Assembly (NCBI GenBank): GCA_023418435.1
Contig: JAEZZT010000078.1
Span: 1-5,698, forward strand
Reading direction: 5' to 3'
DNA: 5,698 nt
Source: Bacillota bacterium
GTDB taxonomy: Bacteria; Bacillota; Negativicutes; Veillonellales; Negativicoccaceae
Below are positions 1-5,698 of the stretch, in pieces. Position 1 is the first letter of the stretch. Each line of letters starts with the position of its first letter. The notes beneath the pieces were generated by a model. It searched no databases, was not told the origin of the DNA, and saw nothing but the letters and a program-made list of their open reading frames with translations. The translations under genes and the position numbers were made by a program.

Positions 1-249
1 CTTTGTTGTATTGCGGTGCGGACCATCATGAAAAAAGCGGGGCTCAAAATGATGACCCGCAAAGAAGTCGAATTTATCTCTTTGCTCGGTTTGATTTATT
101 CCGTGTATGCGATCTATGCCGCCGGAAAAGAACCGATTATCGGAGGTGCGATCGTCTTGGTGATCGGTTATACCATTTATCGCACGACGATTGCCAAGCA
201 CCCTGAAAAAGTAGATTACTCTCTTTATACGGAACAAGAAGCAGCATAA
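1..249 (+). CDS. C-terminal fragment of an integral membrane protein, probably an APC-family amino-acid permease (5' end outside window)
   Basis: The reading frame is open from the first base to the TAA at 247-249, giving 82 residues, so the gene probably begins upstream of the window. Two hydrophobic helices are visible: FISLLGLIYSVYAIYAAG, then after a short GKEP turn, IIGGAIVLVIGYTIYRTTI. A charged tail ending in EQEAA follows. A helix ending in a Y-A-I-Y-A-A-G-K-E type turn followed by one last helix is what I recall of the C-terminus of APC-superfamily amino-acid transporters, where the last two transmembrane segments pair this way; that assignment rests on memory of the family. In-frame starts exist (GTG 16, ATG 28, ATG 49), but none has a convincing Shine-Dalgarno, which favours a truncated longer gene over a 60-77 residue small protein. 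An intrinsic terminator starts 6 nt after the stop. Coding status is fairly secure; the permease identity is moderate. Confidence 0.6.
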   Translation, partial: LCCIAVRTIMKKAGLKMMTRKEVEFISLLGLIYSVYAIYAAGKEPIIGGAIVLVIGYTIYRTTIAKHPEKVDYSLYTEQEAA

Positions 250-254
250 AAATA

Positions 255-281
255 AACTCCGTCCGGAAGGCGGAGTTTTTT
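255..281 (+). terminator. Rho-independent terminator of the upstream membrane-protein gene
   Basis: AACTCCGTC (255-263) pairs with GGCGGAGTT (269-277) in a 9-bp stem with one G-T wobble and a 5-nt CGGAA loop. A T-run follows at once (276-281). It lies 6 nt past the stop codon and insulates the receptor gene downstream. Confidence 0.9.
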
Positions 282-365
282 CTTGCTCATGGGCTGAAAA
301 AATAAAAAAGAAAAATAAATAAATATTCGATTTTTATGGTAATCTGTAACAAAAGAGGGAAGTAC

Positions 366-2307
366 ATGAGAAAATCAGGGAAAATAGGAATTGCATTGGC
401 TTGCAGTGCATGGCTGTGGACCGGTGCAGCTGCCACCGACGGATTTCAACTGAATGAAGTGGTGGTGACGGCGACACGCTCCGAAGAGCAGGCTTTCAAA
501 GCCAATGCGAATGTCAGTGTCGTGAGCAAGGAAAAATTGGAAAAAACATCATTATACGAATTTGCAGGATGCATTGCGGGATGTGCCGGGAGTAACCATT
601 GCGGGCTATGGCAACACGGGGGAAGTGTATAGTGCCAATAGTTTGATTTTGAACGGCAGTGACAAAGTGGTCGTTCTGATCGACGGTGTACGTGCCAATA
701 TCAACGGAAGTTCGAGCACTTACGGCAAGATGGCCACGGCCGAAATATCCAACCTCCACAATATCGAGAGGGTAGAAGTAGTAAAAAGCTCCGACTCCGC
801 TTTGTGGGGTGCCGATGCAGCCGGTGGAATCATCAATATCATTACTCGCAAACCGGAAAATAATACTTCGTAGACGACCTTGCAGGCAATTCGGGGAAGC
901 TTTGCCAAAGAGCAGTACTACTTGGGGCATAGCGGTTCGAAAGACGGTTGGTATTGGGATGTATCGTTGCAGAAAAAGATAGCCGGAGATTTTAAAGACG
1001 GTTGGGGCAGAAAAGTCCCCGAGCATTTGAACTCGGTCAACAATTCGCTCGTTTTCGGGAAAAACTGGGGCAGTGGAGACATCAGCATTCATTATCTTAC
1101 GTATCGCTCCGCTTACTTGCGTCCCACCGGCGGCATGGACACGATCCCGAGTAATTATGCATTGCATCATTTCAACACCGGTAAAAAAGAAAACAGCCGG
1201 ATGTACTTACTGTACCGCGATACTCTCGGACATGGCTGGAGTCATGTACTGAACATTTATCGCAATAAGCATCGGGCGAATGAAACTACTTGGGCAAAAC
1301 CGGTGGATCCGAAATCTGCTCAGAAACCGTATATTTACCATTTCACGTCCGAAGGTTTCAGTGAACAATTGACGTGGACGGGAGAGCGACATGTAGTAGT
1401 CGGTGGCTTGGATTGGAGCAAAGACAAGGTGGATCACTACTACACGGGTCCCACTTCCGAGTTTGGCGGCAAGAAGACGGTGAACACTTCGTTATATGTG
1501 CATGATGAATGGCAGGCTGCCGAAGACTGGAAAATCGGCTACGGTCTGCGCTGGCACCATAACTCCAATTATGGAACGAAGTGGATTCCGTCGGTGGTAG
1601 TGGGCTACTCTCCGACAGAAGATGACAATTACTATGTCGGATACAAAAGATTTTTTGTTCCGCCGTATCCGTCGCAATTGTACGGCAAGTATGGAGTCGA
1701 AACGTTGAAGCCGGAAGAAGGCTATGCGATTGAAGGAGGATGGAATCATATTTGGAATAGGACGACCAATGGTTCTGTACATTTCTTCTATCGTGACATG
1801 AAAGACAGCATTGCATATAATAGCGGCATCCAGAAATATGAAAACACGGGTCGCGAAAAAGGTCATGGGGTGGAGTTCCGCGTTGCCAAACAATGGGGAG
1901 ATAAATGGAGTGCCCAAGCGGCCTACACCTATATTCACCTCAAACCGAGCAGTGCCAAAGCCAATCCCAACTCGGATGGACGTATCCCGCGCAGCACGTG
2001 GAATATCGGAGTTCAATACGCACATGGCAAATGGCAGTCCGATCTCTCCGTAAGGGCAGCTATCGGCAAAGAAGGAGCCAAATCACAGGCTGTTAATCGC
2101 ACGGCAGCGGCGGCCAATTACCACAGCTACTGGGTATTGGATTGGGGTTTGAACTATCAAGCCGATGAGCACACCTCGGTATTTGCCAAGGTCAGAAATA
2201 TTCTGGATCGGTTGTATACGGAACAACGATATATTTTGGATCCGAATGCGGCTTGGTATTCGGCACCGGGAAGAAATTTTGAACTGGGAGTTGAATACAG
2301 ATTCTGA
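366..2307 (+). pseudogene. TonB-dependent outer-membrane receptor (BtuB/siderophore-receptor type), disrupted by a frameshift and a nonsense codon
   Basis: The repaired product would be about 646 residues, normal for an outer-membrane receptor importing cobalamin, haem or an iron chelate with TonB energy. ATG 366 is chosen because GAGGG lies at 355-359 and the ATG opens a signal peptide (residues 1-23, ending GAAA). A TonB-box-like segment NEVVVTATRS follows at about 30-39. Plug-domain hallmarks are VVVLIDGVRANING and IERVEVVKSSDSALWGADAAGGIINIITRK-like text (the latter about 770-855). A long aromatic-rich barrel ends in GVEYRF, with the C-terminal Phe used for BAM recognition. Two lesions are visible. 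Near 561-563 the frame shifts by one base: removing one T gives YELQDALRDVPGV, the expected plug sequence. At 871-873 an in-frame TAG separates ENNTS from TTLQAIRGSFAK. The remaining 475 codons are intact, suggesting recent decay, or sequencing error for the frameshift. The substrate cannot be assigned. Confidence 0.88.
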
Positions 2308-2317
2308 TATGCGTTTC

Positions 2318-2347
2318 AGCAAGGCGAAAATTTCGCCTTGCTTTTTT
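2318..2347 (+). terminator. Rho-independent terminator of the receptor gene
   Basis: AGCAAGGCG (2318-2326) pairs perfectly with CGCCTTGCT (2334-2342) around an AAAATTT loop that can itself partly pair. A T-run covers 2342-2347. It begins 10 nt after the receptor stop codon and separates the receptor from the phosphatase gene. Confidence 0.92.
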
Positions 2348-2421
2348 GATGAAGTTTTGACCTTCTCGAAAATATATGACAAATCCATTACCATGCACAA
2401 TGTGGAGTGTTGACATCGGAC

Positions 2422-2430
2422 TGGTATAGT
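2422..2430 (+). promoter_or_regulatory. Candidate extended -10 promoter for the alkaline phosphatase gene
   Basis: TGGTATAGT matches the extended -10 form TGnTATAAT at 8 of 9 positions, counting n as a match. No good -35 lies 16-18 nt upstream. A TTGACA at 2410-2415 is only 9 nt from the -10 and so cannot be its partner. Initiation near 2437 would leave a leader of about 25 nt carrying the Shine-Dalgarno. I see no convincing Pho-box repeats here, so phosphate control is not evident from the DNA. Confidence 0.4.
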
Positions 2431-2446
2431 GAAAGTAACCTATATT

Positions 2447-2454
2447 AAAGGAGG
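2447..2454 (+). promoter_or_regulatory. Strong ribosome-binding site deciding the phosphatase start
   Basis: AAAGGAGG sits 7 nt before ATG 2462, an optimal spacing. It argues against the in-frame GTG at 2429, which lies upstream of this site and would add 11 residues in front of the signal peptide. Confidence 0.9.
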
Positions 2455-2461
2455 AACGAAG

Positions 2462-4069
2462 ATGTCGAAATGGAAAACTTGGGTCGCAGTACTTGCGATC
2501 GGTGCTACTTTGCCGGTGATGGGATGGGCGAAAGACTATGGAACGGCCAAGAATATCATCATGATGATTCCGGATGGAATGAGCGTCGAAGCCTTGACCA
2601 CGGCCCGCTGGATGAATGAAGGAAAATCATTCACGATGGATGAGATGGCAACCGGCTTGGTGCGCACGCACAATGCCAATACTCCGATTGCAGACTCGGC
2701 ACCCGCAGCGACTGCCTATGCCACCGGGGTAAAGTCCGAGTCGCCCTACATCGCCACTTACCCCAGTGCGGCGGGGATGCCGGGTGCGGAGACTTGGGAA
2801 GCTCGTCGAGCCAAGATGCCATTGGCTACGATTCTCGAAGGCGCACAAACGTTGGGCAAGTCAACGGGATTGGTAGTAACGAGCAATATACAACATGCGA
2901 CACCGGCGGCATTTTCCGCCCATTATCCGGATCGCAACAACTACGAAGTGTTGGCGGAACATCAAGTGTATCAGAATATGGACGTAGTCTTGGGCGCAGG
3001 AAGTCGCTACCTGCAAGCGGAAAAACGTGCCGATGGTGAAGACTTGGTGTCTGTCCTCAAAAACAAAGGATATGATTACCTCACCACGCGAACGGAATTA
3101 TTACAATCGAATGCGCCGAAGATCTGGGGCATGTTCGCACCGAAGGCCATGTCGTACGACTTGGATCGCGATCAACAACAAGAACCGTCGCTAGCAGAAA
3201 TGACGGAGAAAGCGCTGCAAATATTGGCGCAAAATCCGCAAGGATTCTTCCTGATGGTCGAAGGATCGCAAATCGATTGGGCGGCGCATGCCAACGAACC
3301 CGTGGCATTGGTTCATGATATTTGGGCCTTTGACCGGGCAGTAGCGGTAGCAAAAGAGTTTGCCGATCGTCATCCCGATACCGTAGTCATTGTGGTGGCA
3401 GATCATGGCACCGGTGGAGTGACCTTTGGACAAAAAGACATCAGCAAAGGATATGACAAAGCTCCGCTGACATCGTTTGCCCGAATTGTTCCACAAGCCC
3501 GCGTCACGGAAAAACGGGTGGCAGAAGAGCTCAACTCCGAACGGACGAATATTCAGACTTTGCTGTCGGACCATTTCGGTATTACGGACTTATCTCCGGC
3601 GGAAGTGGAAGAAATTCGCCAAGCCAAAGAGCCCTCTACGGCCATCGGGCATGCGATTTCCAAACGCTCTCATATCGGCTGGACCACATTGGGGCATGTC
3701 GGCGGTGATGTGGCGCTCTATTGCTACGCACCCTCGCCGAATGCGAAAATTCTGACCGGTACGGTTCAAAACCGGGATATAGGCGCGTACATGGCGGACC
3801 TGTTTGATTTGGACTTGCGAGCATTGACGGATCGCTACTTCATTCCGGCACGACCGGCACTGGAAGCCAAAGGTGCCAAAGTGGAATTTGAACGTGTCAA
3901 TGAAGGCGAAGTTCGCTTGCATATTACCAAGGGTGATCAACATATCGTGGTGCCGATGGACAAAAATATTGCCATCGTCAATGGCAAGACAATCGAATTG
4001 GAGGCCGTGACGGTCTACAATGGAGAAACTTGCTATGTATCGCAATCCCTTCTGGACTTGGTCAAATAA
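2462..4069 (+). CDS. phoA: Exported alkaline phosphatase (PhoA superfamily)
   Basis: This 535-residue phosphomonoesterase should release phosphate outside the inner membrane. A signal peptide covers residues 1-23 (MSKWK, hydrophobic core, MGWA). The catalytic set of the family is present: metal ligand Asp38 in IPDGMS; nucleophile Ser79 in ADSAPAATAYATG; His145 and Thr147 in QHATPA; the phosphate-binding Arg158 in HYPDRNNY; Glu267, Asp272 and His276 in VEGSQIDWAAH; Asp314-His315 in VADHGTGG; and His at about 412 in GHVGGD. His145 replaces the Asp153 of E. coli PhoA, and Trp273 sits where E. coli has Lys328. Both are common among non-enterobacterial members. The last ~70 residues (KNIAIVNGKTIELEAV, then YNGETCYVSQSLLDLV) go beyond the catalytic core and resemble a copper-amine-oxidase-N-like repeat. 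The gene stands alone between two terminators. Start supported by AAAGGAGG. Function is secure; physiological substrate and regulation are not. Confidence 0.95.
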   Translation: MSKWKTWVAVLAIGATLPVMGWAKDYGTAKNIIMMIPDGMSVEALTTARWMNEGKSFTMDEMATGLVRTHNANTPIADSAPAATAYATGVKSESPYIATYPSAAGMPGAETWEARRAKMPLATILEGAQTLGKSTGLVVTSNIQHATPAAFSAHYPDRNNYEVLAEHQVYQNMDVVLGAGSRYLQAEKRADGEDLVSVLKNKGYDYLTTRTELLQSNAPKIWGMFAPKAMSYDLDRDQQQEPSLAEMTEKALQILAQNPQGFFLMVEGSQIDWAAHANEPVALVHDIWAFDRAVAVAKEFADRHPDTVVIVVADHGTGGVTFGQKDISKGYDKAPLTSFARIVPQARVTEKRVAEELNSERTNIQTLLSDHFGITDLSPAEVEEIRQAKEPSTAIGHAISKRSHIGWTTLGHVGGDVALYCYAPSPNAKILTGTVQNRDIGAYMADLFDLDLRALTDRYFIPARPALEAKGAKVEFERVNEGEVRLHITKGDQHIVVPMDKNIAIVNGKTIELEAVTVYNGETCYVSQSLLDLVK

Positions 4070-4085
4070 TAGTCACAGCGATTCG

Positions 4086-4113
4086 AAGCAGCCGGCAACG
4101 GCTGCTTTTTATT
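4086..4113 (+). terminator. Rho-independent terminator of the phosphatase gene
   Basis: AAGCAGCCG (4086-4094) pairs perfectly with CGGCTGCTT (4099-4107) around a GCAA (GNRA-type) tetraloop. A T-run covers 4106-4110, followed by ATT. It begins 16 nt past the phosphatase stop. Confidence 0.93.
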
Positions 4114-4128
4114 GTGCAAAGATCACCA

Positions 4129-4137
4129 TGCTATAAT
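4129..4137 (+). promoter_or_regulatory. Extended -10 promoter for the substrate-binding protein gene
   Basis: TGCTATAAT is a perfect extended -10 element. The -35 region at 17-nt spacing (TTATTG, 4109-4114) is weak, and TTGTGC at 4112-4117 is only 14 nt away. Extended -10 promoters tolerate a poor -35. The element falls right behind the upstream terminator, as expected for a separate transcription unit. Initiation near 4144 leaves a leader of about 70 nt. That leader has only a weak 5-bp hairpin (TTTGC 4160-4164 with GCAAA 4173-4177). I see no Fur box or riboswitch. Confidence 0.75.
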
Positions 4138-4201
4138 AGGGATGTAAGTGAAATCCTCGTTTGCAGAAAGTGGCAAAGAAATATAAACGTAAATAGAGTG
4201 C

Positions 4202-4208
4202 AAAGGAG
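4202..4208 (+). promoter_or_regulatory. Ribosome-binding site of the substrate-binding protein gene
   Basis: AAAGGAG lies 5 nt before ATG 4214. It fixes this start, which also places the hydrophobic signal segment at the N-terminus. Confidence 0.85.
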
Positions 4209-4213
4209 ACCTT

Positions 4214-5215
4214 ATGTCGAGACTTTGGCGGATATTATTTTGGCCGATACTGATTATCATCGTATTGATAGGCGTATATCGCATTTTGCCGGCGCCCATC
4301 ACAAATAGCGGCGAGAGAACCATGGTGGACGCGCGTGGAGATACGGTGCATTTGCCCCAATACCCGCAACGGATCATGGCGATTTCCTCCGCACTGGACT
4401 TGGTGCTGCTGGATTTTTTGCCGAAAGAAAAAATTCTCGCGGTCGTAAAAGATAGCCAATCGCCTTTTTCTTCTTTGCGTTGGCAAGAAGCGAGAGAAAT
4501 CAAAAAGAACTATGGTCGCACTCCGGGGGCTGAAGAAATTATTGCGCTACAACCGGACCTCGTTTTCATGCCGGATTATACTTCCGATGATGTGGTGTCT
4601 GCCGTGCGAGCCATCGGTATTCCGGTGGTCGTCGTCAAAACGCCTGAAAAAGTAAATGAAGTCCATACGATGGTCCGTCAGGTAGGTGAAGCTTTGGGCG
4701 AGCCTCAGACGGCGGAACGCATCCTGAAGAAGTTTGACGATGAGATAGAATTGAGCCTGGCCAGAACGAATACCATCCCGCCGGAACAAAGGCGCAAGGT
4801 AATATTCATTTCCTCCATGGTGGGATATGGCGGCACCGGATCATTATTTGCAGATGCCAATCGCTATTCCGGACTGATCAATGCAGCCGCCGCAGCCGGT
4901 ATTCCGGCTCATACGGCCTTTACCGAAGAAAGATTGGTCGATATGGATCCGGACGTTATTTTCATTCCTACCTACTCCAATGGTCCTTCGAAACTGGTAC
5001 AGCATTTTTATACAGATAAGGCGTATGCATCCCTGAGTGCGGTTAGAAATCGACGAGTGCTACCCTTGAGACCGGCCTACCTGTACAACTCCTCCATTAC
5101 CTTGCCGGAAGGAATTGCCGCGGTGCAATGTGTCGGCTACAAAGAACGATTTCCGGAATTGGCGGAAAAATACATGCAGCCGGTACCGACATCTCCGTCA
5201 ATAATTGGTCGGTGA
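4214..5215 (+). CDS. ABC-transporter periplasmic substrate-binding protein, Fe-siderophore/cobalamin class (FepB/BtuF-like)
   Basis: The 333-residue product has the class III (Peripla_BP_2) binding-protein plan. An N-terminal hydrophobic segment (about 7-25) is followed by the usual opening strand (VDARGDTVHLPQYPQRIMAI). Next comes GRTPGAEEIIALQPDLVFMP, the conserved patch before the N-lobe strand. A long helix (about 150-185) links the lobes. The C-lobe has KVIFISSMVGYGGTGSLF and LVDMDPDVIFIPTYS. Such proteins hand a chelated metal or corrinoid to a BtuCD/FepDG-type permease, none of which is in the window. There is no lipobox cysteine after the hydrophobic segment, so the protein is either processed to a soluble periplasmic form or stays anchored by an uncleaved helix. 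In monoderm Firmicutes relatives are usually lipoproteins, so this fits a diderm envelope. No intrinsic terminator follows before the rRNA promoters. Family is confident; ligand is unknown. Confidence 0.88.
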   Translation: MSRLWRILFWPILIIIVLIGVYRILPAPITNSGERTMVDARGDTVHLPQYPQRIMAISSALDLVLLDFLPKEKILAVVKDSQSPFSSLRWQEAREIKKNYGRTPGAEEIIALQPDLVFMPDYTSDDVVSAVRAIGIPVVVVKTPEKVNEVHTMVRQVGEALGEPQTAERILKKFDDEIELSLARTNTIPPEQRRKVIFISSMVGYGGTGSLFADANRYSGLINAAAAAGIPAHTAFTEERLVDMDPDVIFIPTYSNGPSKLVQHFYTDKAYASLSAVRNRRVLPLRPAYLYNSSITLPEGIAAVQCVGYKERFPELAEKYMQPVPTSPSIIGR

Positions 5216-5247
5216 TCACAAGATATCCATGGTCTTCTTCAGAAAAT

Positions 5248-5256
5248 TGCTATATT
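5248..5256 (+). promoter_or_regulatory. Possible weak upstream promoter ahead of the rRNA promoters
   Basis: TGCTATATT resembles the extended -10 element at 4129-4137 (TGCTATAAT), differing at one base. No -35 is recognisable at proper spacing. The stretch is AT-rich and the same bases can form a weak hairpin (CTATATT 5250-5256 with AATATAG 5266-5272), so chance occurrence is quite possible. Confidence 0.2.
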
Positions 5257-5275
5257 GGTAATATAAATATAGAGC

Positions 5276-5303
5276 AAAAAAGATGCAAAAAAACATCAAA
5301 AAA
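5276..5303 (+). promoter_or_regulatory. Phased A-tract (UP-like, curved DNA) element upstream of rRNA promoter P1
   Basis: Three A-tracts occur at 5276-5281 (A6), 5287-5293 (A7) and 5298-5303 (A6). Their start points are exactly 11 bp apart, about one helical turn, which predicts intrinsic curvature. The array ends 3 nt before the P1 -35 hexamer, spanning about -66 to -39 from the inferred start. That is where UP elements bind the RNA polymerase alpha C-terminal domain at strong rRNA promoters. Role inferred from position and composition. Confidence 0.6.
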
Positions 5304-5306
5304 CAG

Positions 5307-5335
5307 TTGACAGCTCCATGTGAGAGTGATAATAT
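5307..5335 (+). promoter_or_regulatory. rRNA operon promoter P1
   Basis: Consensus -35 TTGACA (5307-5312) is followed 17 nt later by TAATAT (5330-5335), itself preceded by TGA, making an extended -10. An alternative -10 is GATAAT at 5328-5333 with 15-nt spacing. Inferred start is near 5342, about 227 nt before the 16S rRNA. Confidence 0.78.
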
Positions 5336-5372
5336 GTACAAGTCGCCACTTACAGGAACGACGGAATAGCAC

Positions 5373-5401
5373 TTGACACTCGTATCGTAAGATGATATGA
5401 T
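5373..5401 (+). promoter_or_regulatory. rRNA operon promoter P2
   Basis: Consensus -35 TTGACA (5373-5378), an exact 17-nt spacer, and -10 TATGAT (5396-5401, 5 of 6 to consensus). Inferred start is near 5408, giving a leader of about 161 nt before the mature 16S rRNA. Its -35 is exactly 66 bp after that of P1, so this is a tandem pair as is typical for rrn operons. Confidence 0.87.
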
Positions 5402-5440
5402 ATGCAAAGTTGCGACACTGGAAAGTAAGTCAGCGACACG

Positions 5441-5456
5441 GTTCTTTGAAAACTGA
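5441..5456 (+). promoter_or_regulatory. boxA-like rRNA antitermination site in the 16S leader
   Basis: GTTCTTTGAAAACTGA closely resembles the boxA-type sequence found in leaders of Firmicutes rRNA operons (TGYTCTTTGAAAACT-like). BoxA is bound by NusB/NusE (S10) to make elongating polymerase resistant to termination. It lies downstream of both promoters, so both transcripts would carry it. Confidence 0.7.
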
Positions 5457-5484
5457 ACAATGCAAGAATTGAACGCCAATGTGC

Positions 5485-5506
5485 GGGTTCATCGGATGAT
5501 GAACTC
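5485..5506 (+). other. Leader RNA hairpin upstream of 16S rRNA
   Basis: GTTCATC (5487-5493) pairs with GATGAAC (5498-5504) around a GGAT loop; outer G-T and G-C pairs extend it to 9 bp (5485-5506). No T-run follows, so it is not a terminator. It is probably part of the structured pre-rRNA leader used in antitermination or processing. Confidence 0.65.
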
Positions 5507-5526
5507 GAGTCAATTTTAAAGAGCGA

Positions 5527-5540
5527 CCTCGGCAACGAGG
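5527..5540 (+). other. Short GNRA-capped leader hairpin near the 16S rRNA 5' end
   Basis: CCTCG (5527-5531) pairs with CGAGG (5536-5540) around a GCAA tetraloop, about 29 nt before the mature 16S start. No T-run follows. Likely part of the precursor leader fold. Confidence 0.55.
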
Positions 5541-5568
5541 AAGCGAAGAAGAAATGAGCAATCAAACT

Positions 5569-5698
<130 letters not shown>

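Noticed and set aside
336..345. TGGTAATCT as an extended -10 promoter, or a Fur box, before the receptor gene
   Set aside because: The hexamer matches consensus at only 3 of 6 positions, no -35 is found, and the AT-rich stretch lacks the GATAAT repeats of a Fur box. The promoter of this gene is not identifiable.
549..873. Programmed frameshifting or stop-codon recoding in the receptor gene
   Set aside because: There is no slippery heptamer, stimulatory hairpin or known recoding context, and two unrelated events would be needed. Decay (or error) is simpler.
514..1170. Long open frames on the minus strand (also 1358-1816, 1492-2025, 3590-4045, 4123-4503)
   Set aside because: They lie wholly or largely antisense to genes with clear protein families, lack ribosome-binding sites, and translate to compositions without recognisable domains. 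They are shadows.
880..2307. A 475-codon open frame that could be called as a separate barrel-only protein starting at TTG 880
   Set aside because: There is no Shine-Dalgarno, signal peptide or promoter, and it continues the plug-domain frame after TAG 871. It is the remnant of the disrupted receptor.
2410..2415. Perfect TTGACA upstream of the phosphatase as a -35 element
   Set aside because: The next good -10 (TATAGT, 2425) is only 9 nt away, and no -10-like hexamer occurs at 16-18 nt.
4138..4213. Riboswitch in the leader of the binding-protein gene
   Set aside because: About 70 nt with only one weak 5-bp hairpin, and no cobalamin-box or other conserved aptamer core that I can recognise.

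Overview
The window looks like a chromosomal segment from a diderm (Gram-negative-walled) Firmicute, most likely class Negativicutes. Two facts lead there. It encodes outer-membrane biology: a TonB-dependent receptor ending in the C-terminal Phe of beta-barrels. Its 16S rRNA leader and promoters are Firmicutes-like: tandem TTGACA promoters and a boxA-like GTTCTTTGAA. The genus cannot be read from the 130 nt of 16S rRNA available. Every supported feature is on the + strand.

Layout. Positions 1-249 hold the 3' end of a membrane protein, probably an APC-family amino-acid permease, closed by an intrinsic terminator. Positions 366-2307 hold a TonB-dependent outer-membrane receptor of the BtuB/siderophore-receptor type. 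It is broken by a +1 frameshift near 561 and an in-frame TAG at 871-873, and has its own terminator. Positions 2462-4069 hold an intact exported alkaline phosphatase with a strong Shine-Dalgarno and terminator. Positions 4214-5215 hold a periplasmic substrate-binding protein of the Fe-siderophore/cobalamin ABC-transporter class, driven by a clear extended -10 promoter. Positions 5216-5568 are non-coding: an A-tract UP-like element, two rRNA promoters and a structured leader. The 16S rRNA gene starts at about 5569 and runs off the window.

How the genes relate. Terminators follow the permease fragment, the receptor and the phosphatase, so these behave as separate transcription units, not one operon. 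By theme, three of them serve nutrient scavenging at the cell envelope: import of an iron or corrinoid chelate (receptor plus binding protein) and phosphate release (phosphatase). The receptor as written cannot make full-length protein, so the binding protein would need another outer-membrane receptor. No ABC permease or ATPase gene for the binding protein is present here.

I found no evidence of a previously undescribed system. The points most worth a second look are the doubly disrupted receptor, the apparently long V1/helix-6 region of the 16S rRNA, the helically phased A-tracts before the rRNA promoters, and the extra C-terminal domain on the phosphatase.
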